Shown: positions 47,401 to 55,639, numbered from the stretch's first letter. The stretch is 64,000 nucleotides of DNA from Scolanthus callimorphus (GCA_033964015.1 CM066921.1:23541355-23605354); one strand, 5' to 3'. The notes: generated from the letters alone by a model not told the origin. Translations and numbers: made by a program.

Positions 47401-47954
47401 ACGCACTAGGGATGCTGGAAAAACAGAAGAAACGTTTTAAACCCACGAGCCGTAGGCGAGTGAGTTTCATACTTTTCAAGTGTTTCGCATCCCAAGTTCA
47501 TTTATCACATTATAAATCACAGAAATCCGCTTTTAATTGCTTATAAAATAGCTTTGCATTTGAGGTGCGTTTATAATGTGAGAATGCACAGCTCTCAACC
47601 AATCAGAGCGTGCGTATTATCTTAGCTATTTTATAAACTGTAATAAACCATACTTACAAGCTATCCTCAATGTCGCTTCCACACTGATAATAGAACCATA
47701 GCTATTGGTTGCTAGGCAACGGTAGCCACCCTCGTCTGCACCCCGCTGAAGATTGCCAATCAACAGGTTACCATGGTTACCCTGTATGACGTACTTGCTG
47801 CTCGATGAGTCTATTGGTATTTCTGTATCGTTGACGAACCATTTATAAGACACATGAGGAACGAAGGAAGATGCGTGGCATTGTAGTACCGCGGTACCCT
47901 TCTCTGGGGCTCTGGTGTCTTGTGGCTGTTCGGTGAACTGGAGCAGATAACTCG
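22032..47954 (-). CDS. Ig-domain transmembrane receptor with a multi-tyrosine cytoplasmic tail (10 exons joined, 5' end missing)
   Basis: Ten exons (listed separately) join without a single phase conflict and give about 1,132 residues: Ig1 (canonical Cys/Trp/YxC), Ig2 (no cysteines), Ig3 (canonical, split over two exons), Ig4 (no cysteines), a Ser/Thr/Pro stalk, one TM helix (WIYVAAGAAGLLVIVIICAL) with a basic stop-transfer, and a roughly 560-residue tail with at least ten YxxL/I/V motifs. Ig exons are bounded by phase-1 introns, as is usual for extracellular modules. A cell-surface receptor whose tail docks SH2 proteins after tyrosine phosphorylation is inferred. Database labels would probably be sidekick- or hemicentin-like from the Ig part alone; the tail does not fit those. 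The combination of cysteine-less Ig domains, stalk, TM and tyrosine tail recalls Hydractinia Alr proteins. The signal-peptide exon is not recognised; it may lie beyond the 61-bp array or outside the window. Confidence 0.85.
23450..24337. other. Intron sequence around the ribozyme
   Basis: Apart from the ribozyme, cgctagc (about 23550) and gctagcg (about 23740) form a short inverted pair around it that may mark a small mobile unit. The frame at 23898-24221 has no recognisable content. Confidence 0.4.
23662..23718 (+). ncRNA. Type I hammerhead ribozyme
   Basis: The conserved core is complete: CTGATGA (23675-23681), stem II GTCC/GGAC (23682-23685 / 23692-23695) with a 6-nt loop, and GAAA (23696-23699). 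Stem III is the short palindrome CAG/CTG (23700-23705), followed by the GTA cleavage triplet (cut expected after 23707). Stem I is CCATG/CATGG (23670-23674 / 23708-23712), then an internal loop (TATG/TT) and CGGC/GCCG. The internal loop on stem I is the usual place for the tertiary contact with loop II. Such self-complementary stem III versions usually need a dimer to cut (known for animal retroelement hammerheads). It lies in the last intron of the receptor, antisense to it. The host element is not identified. Confidence 0.82.
24424..24483. repeat. ISL2EU left terminal inverted repeat
   Basis: 60 bp starting aatccgccgtacgggaaaag. Contains the GC-rich palindrome ggcgcc/gcgcgc. Ends 60 bp before the transposase ATG, so the promoter must overlap it. 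Confidence 0.95.
24544..26517 (+). pseudogene. THAP-domain DDE transposase (ISL2EU), disrupted
   Basis: N-terminal THAP zinc finger (24544-24810: YKCVVGAC, then HRVCSAHF and IPAIFP), a Ser/Gln-rich linker and a short coiled coil (QKRIDRLLERI). Next, in another frame, come FGVNRFMASDSDM and FFTGLP, then after a 406-bp MITE DYQTFLALYNFIKP, an HTH (LLETDLADRFNITQQEV) and the DDE_4 nuclease core: Asp in IDCTE, Asp in LADKGF, Glu in HVERAIRR. All zinc-binding and catalytic residues are present. Breaks: a 1-nt frameshift near 25100, the MITE with its 8-bp duplication, and a 1-nt loss near 26056. Unbroken, the protein would bind the element ends and catalyse cut-and-paste transposition. Host THAP genes are excluded by the DDE core and the flanking repeats. 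Confidence 0.88.
25176..25581. mobile_element. hAT-like MITE (406 bp) inside the transposase frame
   Basis: Ends cccgggggggg...ttct and complement agaaccccccc...ggg; flanked by the 8-bp duplication acttcccg (25168-25175, 25582-25589). The interior repeats 'cccctaaaaaatac'. Removing it with one duplication restores the conserved FFTGLP-DYQTF reading, so the insertion site is certain. Confidence 0.92.
26520..28310. other. Spacer between the two convergent ISL2EU genes
   Basis: AT-rich and non-coding apart from the MITE at 26936-27203. Two plus/minus frames (27610-27828, 27822-28016) share only chance complementarity. 28020-28075 is a TTATATTATTATTG-like low-complexity run. Confidence 0.6.
26936..27203. 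mobile_element. 268-bp MITE with TA duplication
   Basis: ctgtgcgactacgtcaaccg at 26936 is repeated inverted to 27203, over 27 bp without mismatch. TA on both sides suggests a Tc1/mariner-type origin. Confidence 0.85.
28312..30284 (-). pseudogene. ISL2EU second gene: SWIM finger plus YqaJ-type (lambda exonuclease fold) nuclease, disrupted
   Basis: Exon 1 is 30103-30284 (ATG at 30284; donor gtaaga, phase 2) and joins exon 2 at 29989 (acceptor accttaaag) in phase. Exon 2 gives a short N-terminal region, a SWIM-like zinc finger (KSCAAGKRGFCKHIAAL; the first Cys of the usual CxC is missing), a linker, then a YqaJ nuclease domain: SEGWFNERIGKVTSSKA, YEPFAAKHF, FGASPDRLF and LLEVKTR (the D...ExK metal site), QVQLQLECTG. 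Stop at 28312. Frameshifts of one base occur near 29645 and near 28930, the latter at a T/A homopolymer. The domain family acts as a metal-dependent DNA exonuclease or endonuclease; its role in transposition is not known to me. Convergent with the transposase. Confidence 0.85.
30296..30355. repeat. ISL2EU right terminal inverted repeat
   Basis: Exact reverse complement of 24424-24483. The nuclease ATG (30284) is only 11 bp inside it, so its promoter and leader must overlap the repeat. Confidence 0.95.
30864..31081. mobile_element. 218-bp MITE with 9-bp duplication
   Basis: Termini caatctcgtcaccagagcct and complement of aggctctgggaacgagattg, flanked by cttatcccc on both sides (30855-30863, 31082-31090). 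A 9-bp duplication points to a Mutator- or hAT-type transposase. Confidence 0.88.
31173..31373 (-). CDS. Receptor exon 8: proximal cytoplasmic tail
   Basis: 201 nt, phase 1-1; acceptor ctgatttag, donor gtaggg. Contains two tyrosine sites, EALYAPV and HEYEEPI, in a hydrophilic context. Confidence 0.8.
31510..31902. mobile_element. Nested pair of MITEs
   Basis: Outer arms ccgatggaaatggatg (31510) and the complement ending 31902 surround a second element (31584-31842) with ends of about 37 bp rich in 'ggcgcgatctaagctgcgat' type sequence. The inner interior repeats 'atcgcc/gcgat' motifs. Confidence 0.75.
32034..32065 (-). CDS. Receptor exon 7: 32-nt microexon
   Basis: Bounded by a strong acceptor (attattgttatttcag) and donor (gtatgg). 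It is the only piece found that converts the phase-2 end of the TM exon into the phase-1 start of exon 8, and its frame (NGKSKANGTS) stays open. Supported by splice signals and phase alone. Confidence 0.65.
32632..32850 (+). mobile_element. 3' fragment of a CR1/L2-type LINE
   Basis: About 50 codons read VPLPRTNYYKNSFSYSGATL and WNSLPLHVRSAESMTKFRN, ending TAA at 32776-32778, then an A/T-rich tail. This is the very C-terminus of a LINE reverse-transcriptase polyprotein as it occurs in many animal genomes. Truncated at its 5' end; the Gypsy element begins at its tail. Confidence 0.8.
32853..33017 (-). repeat. Gypsy 3' LTR
   Basis: 165 bp. On the minus strand it begins TGCCTGTTGC and ends ACACAGCA. 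Identity with the other copy extends 3 bp outward (aat). Confidence 0.88.
33089..36195 (-). CDS. pol: Gypsy Pol polyprotein, frameshifted
   Basis: Segment 1 (36195-34627): aspartic protease with IDTGSAA, reverse transcriptase with KLDLSQAYHQ and YIDDILI, and the start of RNase H (QCDASSVGVGAAI). A one-base loss near 34665 moves to segment 2 (34609-34382, RNase H end: LLTDHKPLITLL). Segment 3 (34418-33903) carries the integrase zinc finger (LHAEHFG ... CKACQ). A further shift near 34070-34130 leads to segment 4 (to 33089) with the integrase core: Asp in HIDFAGP, Asp in VSDNGSQF, Glu in NGLAERYV, and a C-terminal VGDVVWKRH barrel. All catalytic residues are present. Probably inactive unless the shifts are sequence errors. 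Confidence 0.88.
36141..37004 (-). CDS. gag: Gypsy Gag polyprotein
   Basis: ATG at 37004, 22 bp inside the 5' LTR. N-terminal capsid-type helices (FADYSERLNSYFIANNI ... TVTEYANKLKRVAVHC), then a complete zinc knuckle CFRCDSTQHLADQC and a second one, CHYCKKSGHLE, whose last Cys is lost as the frame leaves the coding track near 36250. Gag packages the element RNA into particles in the cytoplasm. About 260 residues are meaningful. Confidence 0.85.
   Translation of the reverse strand: MSQSQHLGCLEPFDGTDFADYSERLNSYFIANNIGQVGASATEAEKLAADKRKVAVTISLIGRKTYSTLKDLCLPALPADKSYKELTAVLNMFYKPKVLEVAETYRFHHTVQAENETVTEYANKLKRVAVHCNFGPYLTRAQRDQFVGGVRSQSIRKKLLSEDRTFDQALKVAQAHELADKESKHLLDKAGYNSEQQVHAVNKVKGDTKKQTSGKPNEGKRCFRCDSTQHLADQCQHKNSSCHYCKKSGHLEIRRNETLNDLVKHTRLLVCLRISKMMIARKKAQMK
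37026..37190 (-). repeat. Gypsy 5' LTR
   Basis: Same 165 bp as 32853-33017 with no difference found by eye. Confidence 0.88.
37915..38008 (-). CDS. Receptor exon 6: transmembrane helix
   Basis: 94 nt, phase 1 in, phase 2 out; acceptor ctttcttctccag, donor gtaggt. Encodes VPMMWIYVAAGAAGLLVIVI and CALLIKRRRK: one helix and a basic stop-transfer. Too short for most ORF callers; identified by phase and hydrophobicity. Confidence 0.9.
38092..38404. mobile_element. About 310-bp MITE
   Basis: Ends gttttagacgtcgaacttaa (from 38098) and its near-complement up to 38404, matching over about 42 bp. Located between the stalk and TM exons of the receptor. Confidence 0.82.
38481..38609. repeat. Long near-perfect hairpin
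   Basis: Arms of about 53 nt (agtttccatatagtcttatc ... caaccgtgaaac) pair with few mismatches around a roughly 25-nt loop. Small MITE or miRNA-precursor-like; no evidence of expression. Confidence 0.8.
38837..39289 (-). CDS. Receptor exon 5: Ser/Thr/Pro-rich stalk
   Basis: 453 nt, phase 1-1; acceptor tttatcatcag, donor gtaagc. About 150 residues dominated by Ser, Thr, Pro, Ala and Val with no Cys, a mucin-like juxtamembrane stalk expected to be O-glycosylated. Confidence 0.85.
39717..39901. repeat. 185-bp near-palindrome
   Basis: Arms of about 85 nt from agcaataaaaatactttctg to the complement at 39901, centre cgccttcggct. Preceded by the cattctgattggtt motif at 39618. Confidence 0.82.
40152..40430 (-). 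CDS. Receptor exon 4: Ig4, lacking both cysteines
   Basis: 279 nt, phase 1-1; acceptor ctgccctcag, donor gtaaat. QITWLKDAVP carries the Trp; the Cys positions read IDIDL and AGLYQVLAS. GLTVRNARMSDAGLY is the usual E-F turn. Confidence 0.87.
40975..41226. mobile_element. MITE, cctgtcacg family, uninterrupted copy
   Basis: tttaaagggaggctgtcacg (about 40975) and cgtgacagcctccctttaaa (to 41226) are perfect inverted ends. The interior (gatcactgag, agaccatcctat, gatggatcgag, ttcagccttcgct) aligns with the copy split by ISL2EU. Confidence 0.85.
41403..43308. mobile_element. 1.9-kb element with long (about 250-bp) inverted ends
   Basis: agatagcaagagtggatta (41403) to the complement at 43308; matching stretches include cacagtcagaaaagtgtcta and agctcataagtaggagcgtg. 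No transposase frame in the interior (41700-42960), so non-autonomous. Confidence 0.75.
43447..43838. mobile_element. 392-bp foldback element
   Basis: Arms of about 150 bp: aaattaagggggcacgatgg and aatttattatggggaacaac recur inverted on the other side. Ends gttgccatgg / ccatggcaac. Confidence 0.82.
43960..44760. other. Repeat-rich intron remainder
   Basis: Includes a palindrome tattttcacatgtgaaaata (about 44150) and a hairpin ttatctcactcg...cgtgagataaa (about 44308-44348). No exon found between the receptor exons at 44773 and 40430. Confidence 0.6.
44773..44981 (-). CDS. Receptor exon 3b: second half of Ig3
   Basis: 209 nt, phase 2 in, phase 1 out. Acceptor ttttattccag, donor gttaga (a poor consensus). 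SLIWYKDG and DDGGVYKCKASN complete a canonical Ig domain. The intron between 3a and 3b splits the domain between strands B and C. Confidence 0.85.
44990..46200. other. Receptor intron with hairpins and homopolymers
   Basis: Splits Ig3. Contains a poly-G run (45466-45481), a tctg microsatellite (45671-45685), a poly-C run (45703-45719) and two hairpins: gttatc...gataac at about 45366-45405, and gggcttcctgtgtt...aacacaggaagccc at about 45759-45810. Confidence 0.6.
46208..46325 (-). CDS. Receptor exon 3a: first half of Ig3
   Basis: 118 nt, phase 1 in, phase 2 out (donor gtgagc). Encodes NTTVQEGTVTVTLECVVS, with the B-strand Cys. The acceptor (caatccgacag) is the best in-phase choice but has a weak pyrimidine tract. 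Confidence 0.75.
46597..46893 (-). CDS. Receptor exon 2 seen: Ig2, lacking both cysteines
   Basis: 297 nt, phase 1-1; acceptor catttcag, donor gtaaga. ITWFREN gives the core Trp and RDSGNYTVSI the F strand, but the Cys positions read LLIPA and YTV. Otherwise typical I-set spacing. Confidence 0.87.
47658..47954 (-). CDS. Receptor exon 1 seen: Ig1, canonical
   Basis: 297 nt, phase 1-1. Acceptor tttctag before 47954, donor gtaagt after 47658. Shows the full I-set pattern: VLQCHAS (B-strand Cys), SYKWF (core Trp), DEGGYRCLATN (F-strand Cys). One upstream base is needed from an unseen exon. Confidence 0.9.
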
Positions 47955-48110
47955 CTAGAAAATAATGAGAAAATAATGATGAACCATGAATGATACGAAC
48001 TGTGAATAAAACCGTGCACGTAAATAATTACCATTCATGGTTTGTACACGGTCATGCGCGCATTTTGTAAGAAATAATACCCACTGAAAAAACATTTTTG
48101 ACAAAAATGG

Positions 48111-48140
48111 TGATCCAGTTCAGTTCAGTTCAGTTCAGTT
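48111..48140. repeat. gttca microsatellite
   Basis: Five-base repeat 'cagtt' at the edge of the 61-bp array. Confidence 0.85.
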
Positions 48141-48184
48141 TATCCCGCATTTCATATCAAGAAAATTTCGCCAAAAAATGCCGA

Positions 48185-51100
48185 CTTGCCGCGACGACAA
48201 TTAGAATTGTGAGAAAACAAAGAACAGTGTGCATAAATATTTACCATACGCACGAGGACAATTAGAATTGTGATAAAAAAAGACAGTGTGAGTAAATAAT
48301 TACCATACGCACGAGGACAATTAGAATTGTGACAAAACAAAGAACTGTGTGCATAAATAATTACCATACGCACGAGGAAAATTAGAATTGTGACAACAAA
48401 GAACAGTGTGCGTAAATAATTACCATACGCACGAGGGTAATTAGAATTGTGAGAAAACAAAGAACAGTGTGCGTGAATAATTACCATACGCACGAGGACA
48501 ATTTAGAATTGCGACAAAACAAAAACAGTGTGCATAAATAATTACCATACGCACGAGGACAATTAGAATTGTGACAAAACAAAGAACAGTGTGCATAAAT
48601 AATTACCATACGCACGAGGGTAATTAGAATTGTGAGAAAACAAAGAACAGTGTGCATAAATAATTACCATACGCACGAGGGTAATTAGAATTATGACAAA
48701 ACAAAGAACAGTGTGCGTAAATAATTACCATACACACGAGGACAATTAGAATTGTGATTAAAACAAAGAATAGTGTGCGTAAATAATTACCATACGCACG
48801 AGGACAATTAGAATTGTGAGAAAACAAAGAACAGTGTGCGTGAATAATTACCATACGCACGAGGACAATTAGAATTGTGAGAAAACAAAGAACAGTGTGC
48901 GTGAATAATTACCATACGCACGAGGACAATTAGAATTGTGACAAAACAAAGAACAGTGTGCGTAAATAATTACCATACGCAAGAGGACAATTAGAATTGT
49001 GATAAAACAAAGAACAGTGTGCGTAAATAGTTACCATACGCACGAGGACAATTAAAAATTGTGAGAAAACAAAGAACAGTGTGCGTGAATAATTACCATA
49101 CGCACGAGGACAATTAGAATTGTGACAAAACAAAGAACAGTGTGCGTAAATAATTACCATACGCAAGAGGACAATTAGAATTGTGATAAAACAAAGAACA
49201 GTGTGCGTAAATAGTTACCATACGCACGAGGACAATTAAAAATTGTGACAAAACAAAGAACAGTGTGCGTAAATAATTACCATACGCACGAGGACAATTA
49301 GAATTGTGACAAAACAAAGAACAGTGTGCATAAAGAATTACCATACGCACGAGGACAATTAGAATGTGACAAAACAAAGAACAGTGTGCATAAATAATTA
49401 CCATACGCACGAGGGTAATTAGAATTGTGATAAAACAAAGAACAGTATGCGTAAATGATTACCATACGCACGAGGACAATTAGATTTGTGACAAAACAAA
49501 GAACAGTGTGCATAAATAATTACCATACGCACGAGGACAATTAGAATTGTGATAAAACAAAGAACAGTGTGCGTAAATGATTACCATACGCACGAGGACA
49601 ATTAGAATTGTGACAAAACAAAGAACAGTGTGCATAAATTATTACCATACGCACCAAGGACAATTAGAATTGTGATAAAACAAAGAACAGTGTGCGTAAA
49701 TGATTACCATACGCACGAGGACAATTAGAATTGTGACAAAACAAAGAACAGTGTGCATAAATAATTACCATACGCACCAAGGACAATTAGAATTGTGATA
49801 AAACAAAGAACAGTGTGCGTAAATGATTACCATACGCACGAGGACAATTAGAATTGTGAGAAAACAAAGGACAGTGTGCGTAAATAATTACCATACGCAC
49901 GAGGGCAATTAGAATTGTGATAAAACAAAGAATAGTGTGCGTAAATAATTACCATACGCACGAGGACAATTAGAATTGTGAGAAAACAAAGAACAGTGTG
50001 CGTGAATAATTACCATACGCACGAGGACAATTAGAATTGTGAGAAAACAAAGAACAGTGTGCGTGAATAATTACCATACGCACGAGGACAATTAGAATTG
50101 TGACAAAACAAAGAACAGTGTGCGCGAATAATTACCATACGCACGAGGACAATTAGAATGTGACAAAACAAAGAACAGTGCGCATAAATAATTACCATAC
50201 GCACGAGGGTAATTAGAATTGTGATAAAACAAAGAACAGTATGCGTAAATGATAACCATACGCACGAGGACAATTAGATTTGTGACAAAACAAAGAACAG
50301 TGTGCATAAATAATTACCATACGCACGAGGACAATTAGAATTGTGATAAAACAAAGAACAGTGTGCGTAAATGATTACCATACGCACGAGGACAATTAGA
50401 ATTGTGACAAAACAAAGAACAGTGTGCATAAATAATTACCATACGCACCAAGGACAATTACAATTGTGATAAAACAAAGAACTGTGTGCGTAAATGATTA
50501 CCATACGCACGAGGACAATTAGAATTGTGACAAAACAAAGAACAGTGTGCATAAATAATTACCATACGCACCAAGGACAATTAGAATTGTGATAAAACAA
50601 AGAACAGTGTGCGTAAATGATTACCATACGCACGAGGACAATTAGAATTGTGAGAAAACAAAGGACAGTGTGCGTAAATAATTACCATACGCACGAGGGC
50701 AATTAGAATTGTGATAAAACAAGGAACAGTGCTCGTAAATAATTACCATACGCACGAGGACAATTAGAATTGTGACAAAACAAAGAACAGTGTGCATAAA
50801 TAATTACCATACGCACCAAGGACAATTAGAATTGTGATAAAACAAAGAACAGTGTGCGTGAATAATTACCATACGCACGAGGACAATTAGAATTGTGAGA
50901 AAACAAAGAACAGTGTGCATAAATAATTACCATACGCACGAGGACAATTAGAATTGCGAGAAAACAAAGAACAGTGTGCGTAAATGATTACCATACGCAC
51001 GAGGGCAATTAGAATTGACAAAACAAAGAACAGTGTGCATAAATAGTTACCATACACACGAGGACAATTAGAATTGACAAAACAAAGAACAGTGTGCATA

Positions 51101-52945
51101 AATAATTACCATACACACGAGGACAATTAGAATTGACAAAACAAAGAACAGTGTGCATAAATAATTACCATACGCACGAGGACAATTAGAATTGTGACAA
51201 AACAAAGGACAATGTGCATAAGTAATTACCATACGCACGAGGGCAATTAGAATTGACAAAACACAAGAACAGTGTGCATAAATAATTACCATACACACGA
51301 GGACAATTAGAATTGACAAAACAAAGAACAGTGTGCATAAATAATTACCATACACACGAGGACAATTAGAATTGACAAAACAAAGAACAGTGTGCATAAA
51401 TAATTACCATACACACGAGTACAATTAGAATTGTGACAAAACAAAGGACAGTGCGCATAAGTAATTACCATACGCACGAGGACAATTAGAATTGACAAAA
51501 CAAAGAACAGTGCGCATAAATAATTACCATACGCACGAGGACAATTAGAATTGTGACAAAATAAAGAACAGTGTGCGTAAATAATTACCATCACACGAAG
51601 ACAATTAGAATTGTGACACAAACAAAGAACAGTGTGCGTAAATAATTACCATACACACGAAGACAATTAGAATTGTGACAAAACAAAGAACAGTGTGCGC
51701 AAATAATTTCCATACACACGAGTACAATTAGATTTGTGACAAAACAAAGGACAGTGCGCATAAGTAATTACCATACACACGAGGACAATAAGAATTGACA
51801 AAACAAAGAACAGTGTGCATAAATAATTACCATACGCACGAGGACAATTAGAATTGACAAAACAAAGAACAGTGTGTGTGAATAATTACCATACACACGA
51901 AGACAATTAGAATTGTGACAAAACAAAGAACAGTGTGCGCAAATATTTACCATACACACGAGTACAATTAAATTTGTGACAAAACAAAGGACAGTGCGCA
52001 TAAGTAATTACCATACACACGAGGACAATAAGAATTGACAAAACAAAGAACAGTGTGCATAAATAATTACCATACGCACGAGGACAATTAGAATTGACAA
52101 AACAAAGAACAGTGTGTGTGAATAATTACTATACGCACGAGGACAATTAGAATTGTGACAAAACAAAGAAAAGTGTGCATAAATAATTACCATTCGCACA
52201 AGGACAATTAGAATTGCGACAAAACAAAGAACAGTGTGCGTGAATAATTACCATACGCACGAGGGCAATTAGAATTGTGACAAAATAAAGAACAGTGTGT
52301 GTGAATAATTACTATACACACGAGGACAATTAGAATTGTGACAAAATAAAGAACAGTGACAGTGTGCGTAAATAATTACCATACACACGAAGACAATTAG
52401 AATTGTGTCACAAACAAAGAACAGTGTGCGTAAATAATTACCATACACACGAAGACAATTAGAATTGTGACACAAACAAAGAACAGTGTGCGTAAATAAT
52501 TACCATACACACGAGTACAATTAGATTTGTGACAAAACAAAGGACAGTGCGCATAAAAGTAATTACCATACACACGAGGACAATTAGAATTGACAAAGCA
52601 AAGAACAGTGTGCATAAATAATTACCATACGCACGAGGACAATTAGAATTGTGACAAAATAAAGAACAGTGTGTGTGAATAATTACTATACACACGAGGA
52701 CAATTAGAATTGTGACAAAATAAGGAACAGTGTGCGTAAATAATTACCATACACACGAAGACAATTAGAATTGTGTCACAAACAAAGAACAGTGTGCGCA
52801 AATAATTACCATGCGTACAAGGGTAATTAGAAAGGTGAAAAGACAGATAATAGTGCGTGTAAATAATTACAATCCGTACGAGGACAACTAGAATTGTGAC
52901 AAAACAAAGAACAATTTCCCGGATAATGTAAATTTGCACGGTGAC
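48185..52945. repeat. 61-bp minisatellite array, about 78 units
   Basis: Unit: aattaccatacgcacgagga, then caattagaattgtgacaaaa, then caaagaacagtgtgcataaa, then t. Units with deletions (for example 'gaattgacaaaac', 3 bp shorter) cluster at 51.0-52.1 kb, and higher-order duplications are visible: 49.4-49.9 kb and 50.2-50.7 kb share the same run of variants, including 'cgcaccaagg'. The right end degrades from 52810. Each unit has an imperfect palindrome acaattagaattgtg. Minus-strand frames reading 'YAHCSLFCHNSNCPRAYGN' are a by-product of the repeat. Confidence 0.97.
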
Positions 52946-54840
52946 GAAACGAAGAACATTGTACATATTTGCGGTACGCACGAGGGAAACTAGGAATAGT
53001 GAGTAAATAAATACCATACGCACGTGTGGACAACAGAGGACAATATAACTGTGACAAAGCAAAGTTCATGGTTTAAGAACCAACAGCTCAACCCTTATTA
53101 TCTTTACACTTGTAACTGCCAAACTCCCAGCGCTCAGGTTTGTTTTGAAAACTCTGTCGTGTGCAGGGTTCAGTAGAAGTTGCGTGCTTCGAAAATCCTA
53201 TCCAAACAACTTGATTCGACTTGATGCATGCTTTCTATCTTATACCCACAAGGTATGCAAAAATAAACTATGCAAAGAGAAAAATAAGAGACTATATTAG
53301 AACGCATATCCCGAACGTGTATTCTAGGCCTCGTCACGTCATAGAAACGAATATTGAAGCAATGTAATAATTGGAGGAACATATTTGAGAGAACATGACC
53401 ATTTAAATGGTTCTCATTTACGCTTATTATCGGTGGTCGAATCGGAATATTGAATATTAGATTTCTGATATGGTGAATATTAGAAAATAGCTTGAACATT
53501 TTACTTCTATGGACTATGAATATTTTTAGACTAGAGAGGAATGGCAGAATATTTTTTGCAATATCGAAGCATTCTTGAAGTAGGCAATTGAATATCAAAA
53601 GCAAAAGATTTAGCTTAGACCCCCCGATTATAATAAACCTCCAATAAAAGGAGACACACTTGAAATATCACTTGACCAGCTCGTAAATAATTAAACTGGT
53701 CAACAACATAATTAAGGGTTAAAATACCCCAAGGAAAATGCCGATAGCACTTTATATGTCTACATTACGGCCTAATTATCCGAAGGAATACACATTCATA
53801 GAAATAAGCCTACATGTCTGCCTCAAACATCGTTTGCAGCAATTTCCAAAGGCTTATTTTCAAAGCAACTGCTTTCAATGGGTATACGAGCACGGTCTTG
53901 TCTTCAGAGCTTCAAAAACGCAAATAATTCACTTACTGCGTCTCGGTTCTTGTCCATGTGTGAAACAAATCCACGTCAGGGTTGCTATGAATATTTCAGG
54001 CCATCCTATCCACATTATAACCAAGGGACCTTACATGAAGTGCGCTATATTGCTCTTCTTTCTGTGTACCATACTTATGTGTACATGTAATCCTCCCACA
54101 GCTTGACGTCCTAGTGGTCCCGTGATGTGTGCTGACAGGCAACACTCGTGTGGACACTCCCTCCCTGACGGGTTTGCCGGCATACGCACAGGCTTATAAA
54201 ATCCTAGAGCGTTAAAAAGGGGCTCTCGCACGCATGCTGGCCACTTCTCTGACAAGAAATCAGCTCAAATCGCAATCCAATTCCATCCTCTTGATAACAG
54301 ATCGAAACAACCTAGAATTGCATTTGTCCAACACTTGAAAGGTTTTTCTATTAATCTCGAGGCTTAGTTTGATTACTACGGCAAATGTACATCTTTCACG
54401 TCTTTCACGGTTACAATTTTTCTTATTTAAGGACGGTGCCCACTAATGCTACTGCGCACCATGCTCGCGCATCCTGTATGATTTTTACTCATTCATGGGC
54501 GCGCAGCGCAAATGAAGGAGTATTGGTATGATGTGGGACTTCTGCGTTAGCACGATTCTGCGTTAGCACAATTTCGATTCGATTAGCATTCGATTTTACT
54601 TCAAGCAATTTCTAGCGATTGTCTAGCGATTGATCACTTGCACGATTCCTAATAAAAGAAAAAGAAATCATAATGCGCGCCCAGCCTGTAGTCGAACCCG
54701 TAACCTTTCAATTTGCAACCTTAGCGCTTAGCATTTTCGCCTGTAAATTGCACATTGCGCCAGATAGCCGAAAGACAGCGAAGCTTTGCAATTTATCTGG
54801 GTCAATCTACACGGGGTCAATCTACACGACAAAGCATCAT
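52946..54840. other. No gene recognised
   Basis: Open frames at 53170-53604 (-), 53738-54106 (+) and 54031-54255 (-) show no domain. This is where an upstream exon of the receptor could lie on the minus strand, but no signal peptide flanked by splice sites was convincing. Confidence 0.45.
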
Positions 54841-54854
54841 GGGTATTTTAAATA

Positions 54855-55029
54855 ATGGAGGCCGGAAGCGAGAACGATTTTCAGGTTCAAGTATTTAACA
54901 CCAAAGAATTTACAAAAAGTCGGAAGAAGAAAGCTAATCGAAGAAGTGAGAGAATGCACTACATCTTTAACGTGATAAAGGTGGACGGACAAGCTCGCTA
55001 TTGCTTCTTGCAGCACAGAGAATTTAAGG
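54855..55029 (+). CDS. Possible first coding exon, product unknown
   Basis: ATG at 54855 (MEAGSENDFQVQVFNTKEF) followed by a Lys/Arg-rich run (KSRKKKANRRSER), then a reading that reaches a donor-like 'aag|gtaaaa' at 55029. Hydrophilic, possible nuclear localisation signal. No partner exon was found, so it may be a chance frame or the start of a gene that includes the transposon exons at 58.4 kb. Confidence 0.25.
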
Positions 55030-55639
55030 TAAAATCTGTTTCAAATATTTGGAAAGAGAAATAGAGAAGCTTCATTTTTATACTTGCAGTAAAACGCCAT
55101 ATTTCTTCTAATTGATTCGGATTTCTTTCGAAATAAATTCGCTGCATTTTAAAGGCTTATAATGTTATAATTTATAAGTTATTGTAGCATTATAATGGAG
55201 GCTCAAAGCAGAATATCAACATCTTCTGATTCTCACTAGGAGGAAAGTAATACTCAGCATCCCTGTTTTTGTTTAGGTATACAAATTCAGATTTCAAGAG
55301 ATTTAAAAGCATCAACTATTTTCATGGATAAAATGCATTGTTTTGTGTTATCCTAATTCTTGCGATAGATTTTACGGTTTCAAAAAAGCCTGTGGATCAT
55401 GGTTTTCACGTAATATTTACTTGTAACATTTCAGATTTCGTCATTTTCGAGTATTATATAAGATTAGGACAGGGGGGAGTGGCGGTTGCGTGGCGGTTGC
55501 CACTGATTTTACTGCTTTTCAAGTCCAGGCATTTTTTAGGGGGTTCTCACTGGTTCTCACGCAAATAAGGTAGTTGAAAGTCGAGAGGATACATTTGATG
55601 TATATTAAATAAACGGCCAGAATAAAATTTAATCTGTCA

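Noticed and set aside
48152..53069. Many minus-strand frames reading YAHCSLFCHNSNCPRAYGN
   Set aside because: All lie in the 61-bp tandem array and switch frame from unit to unit.
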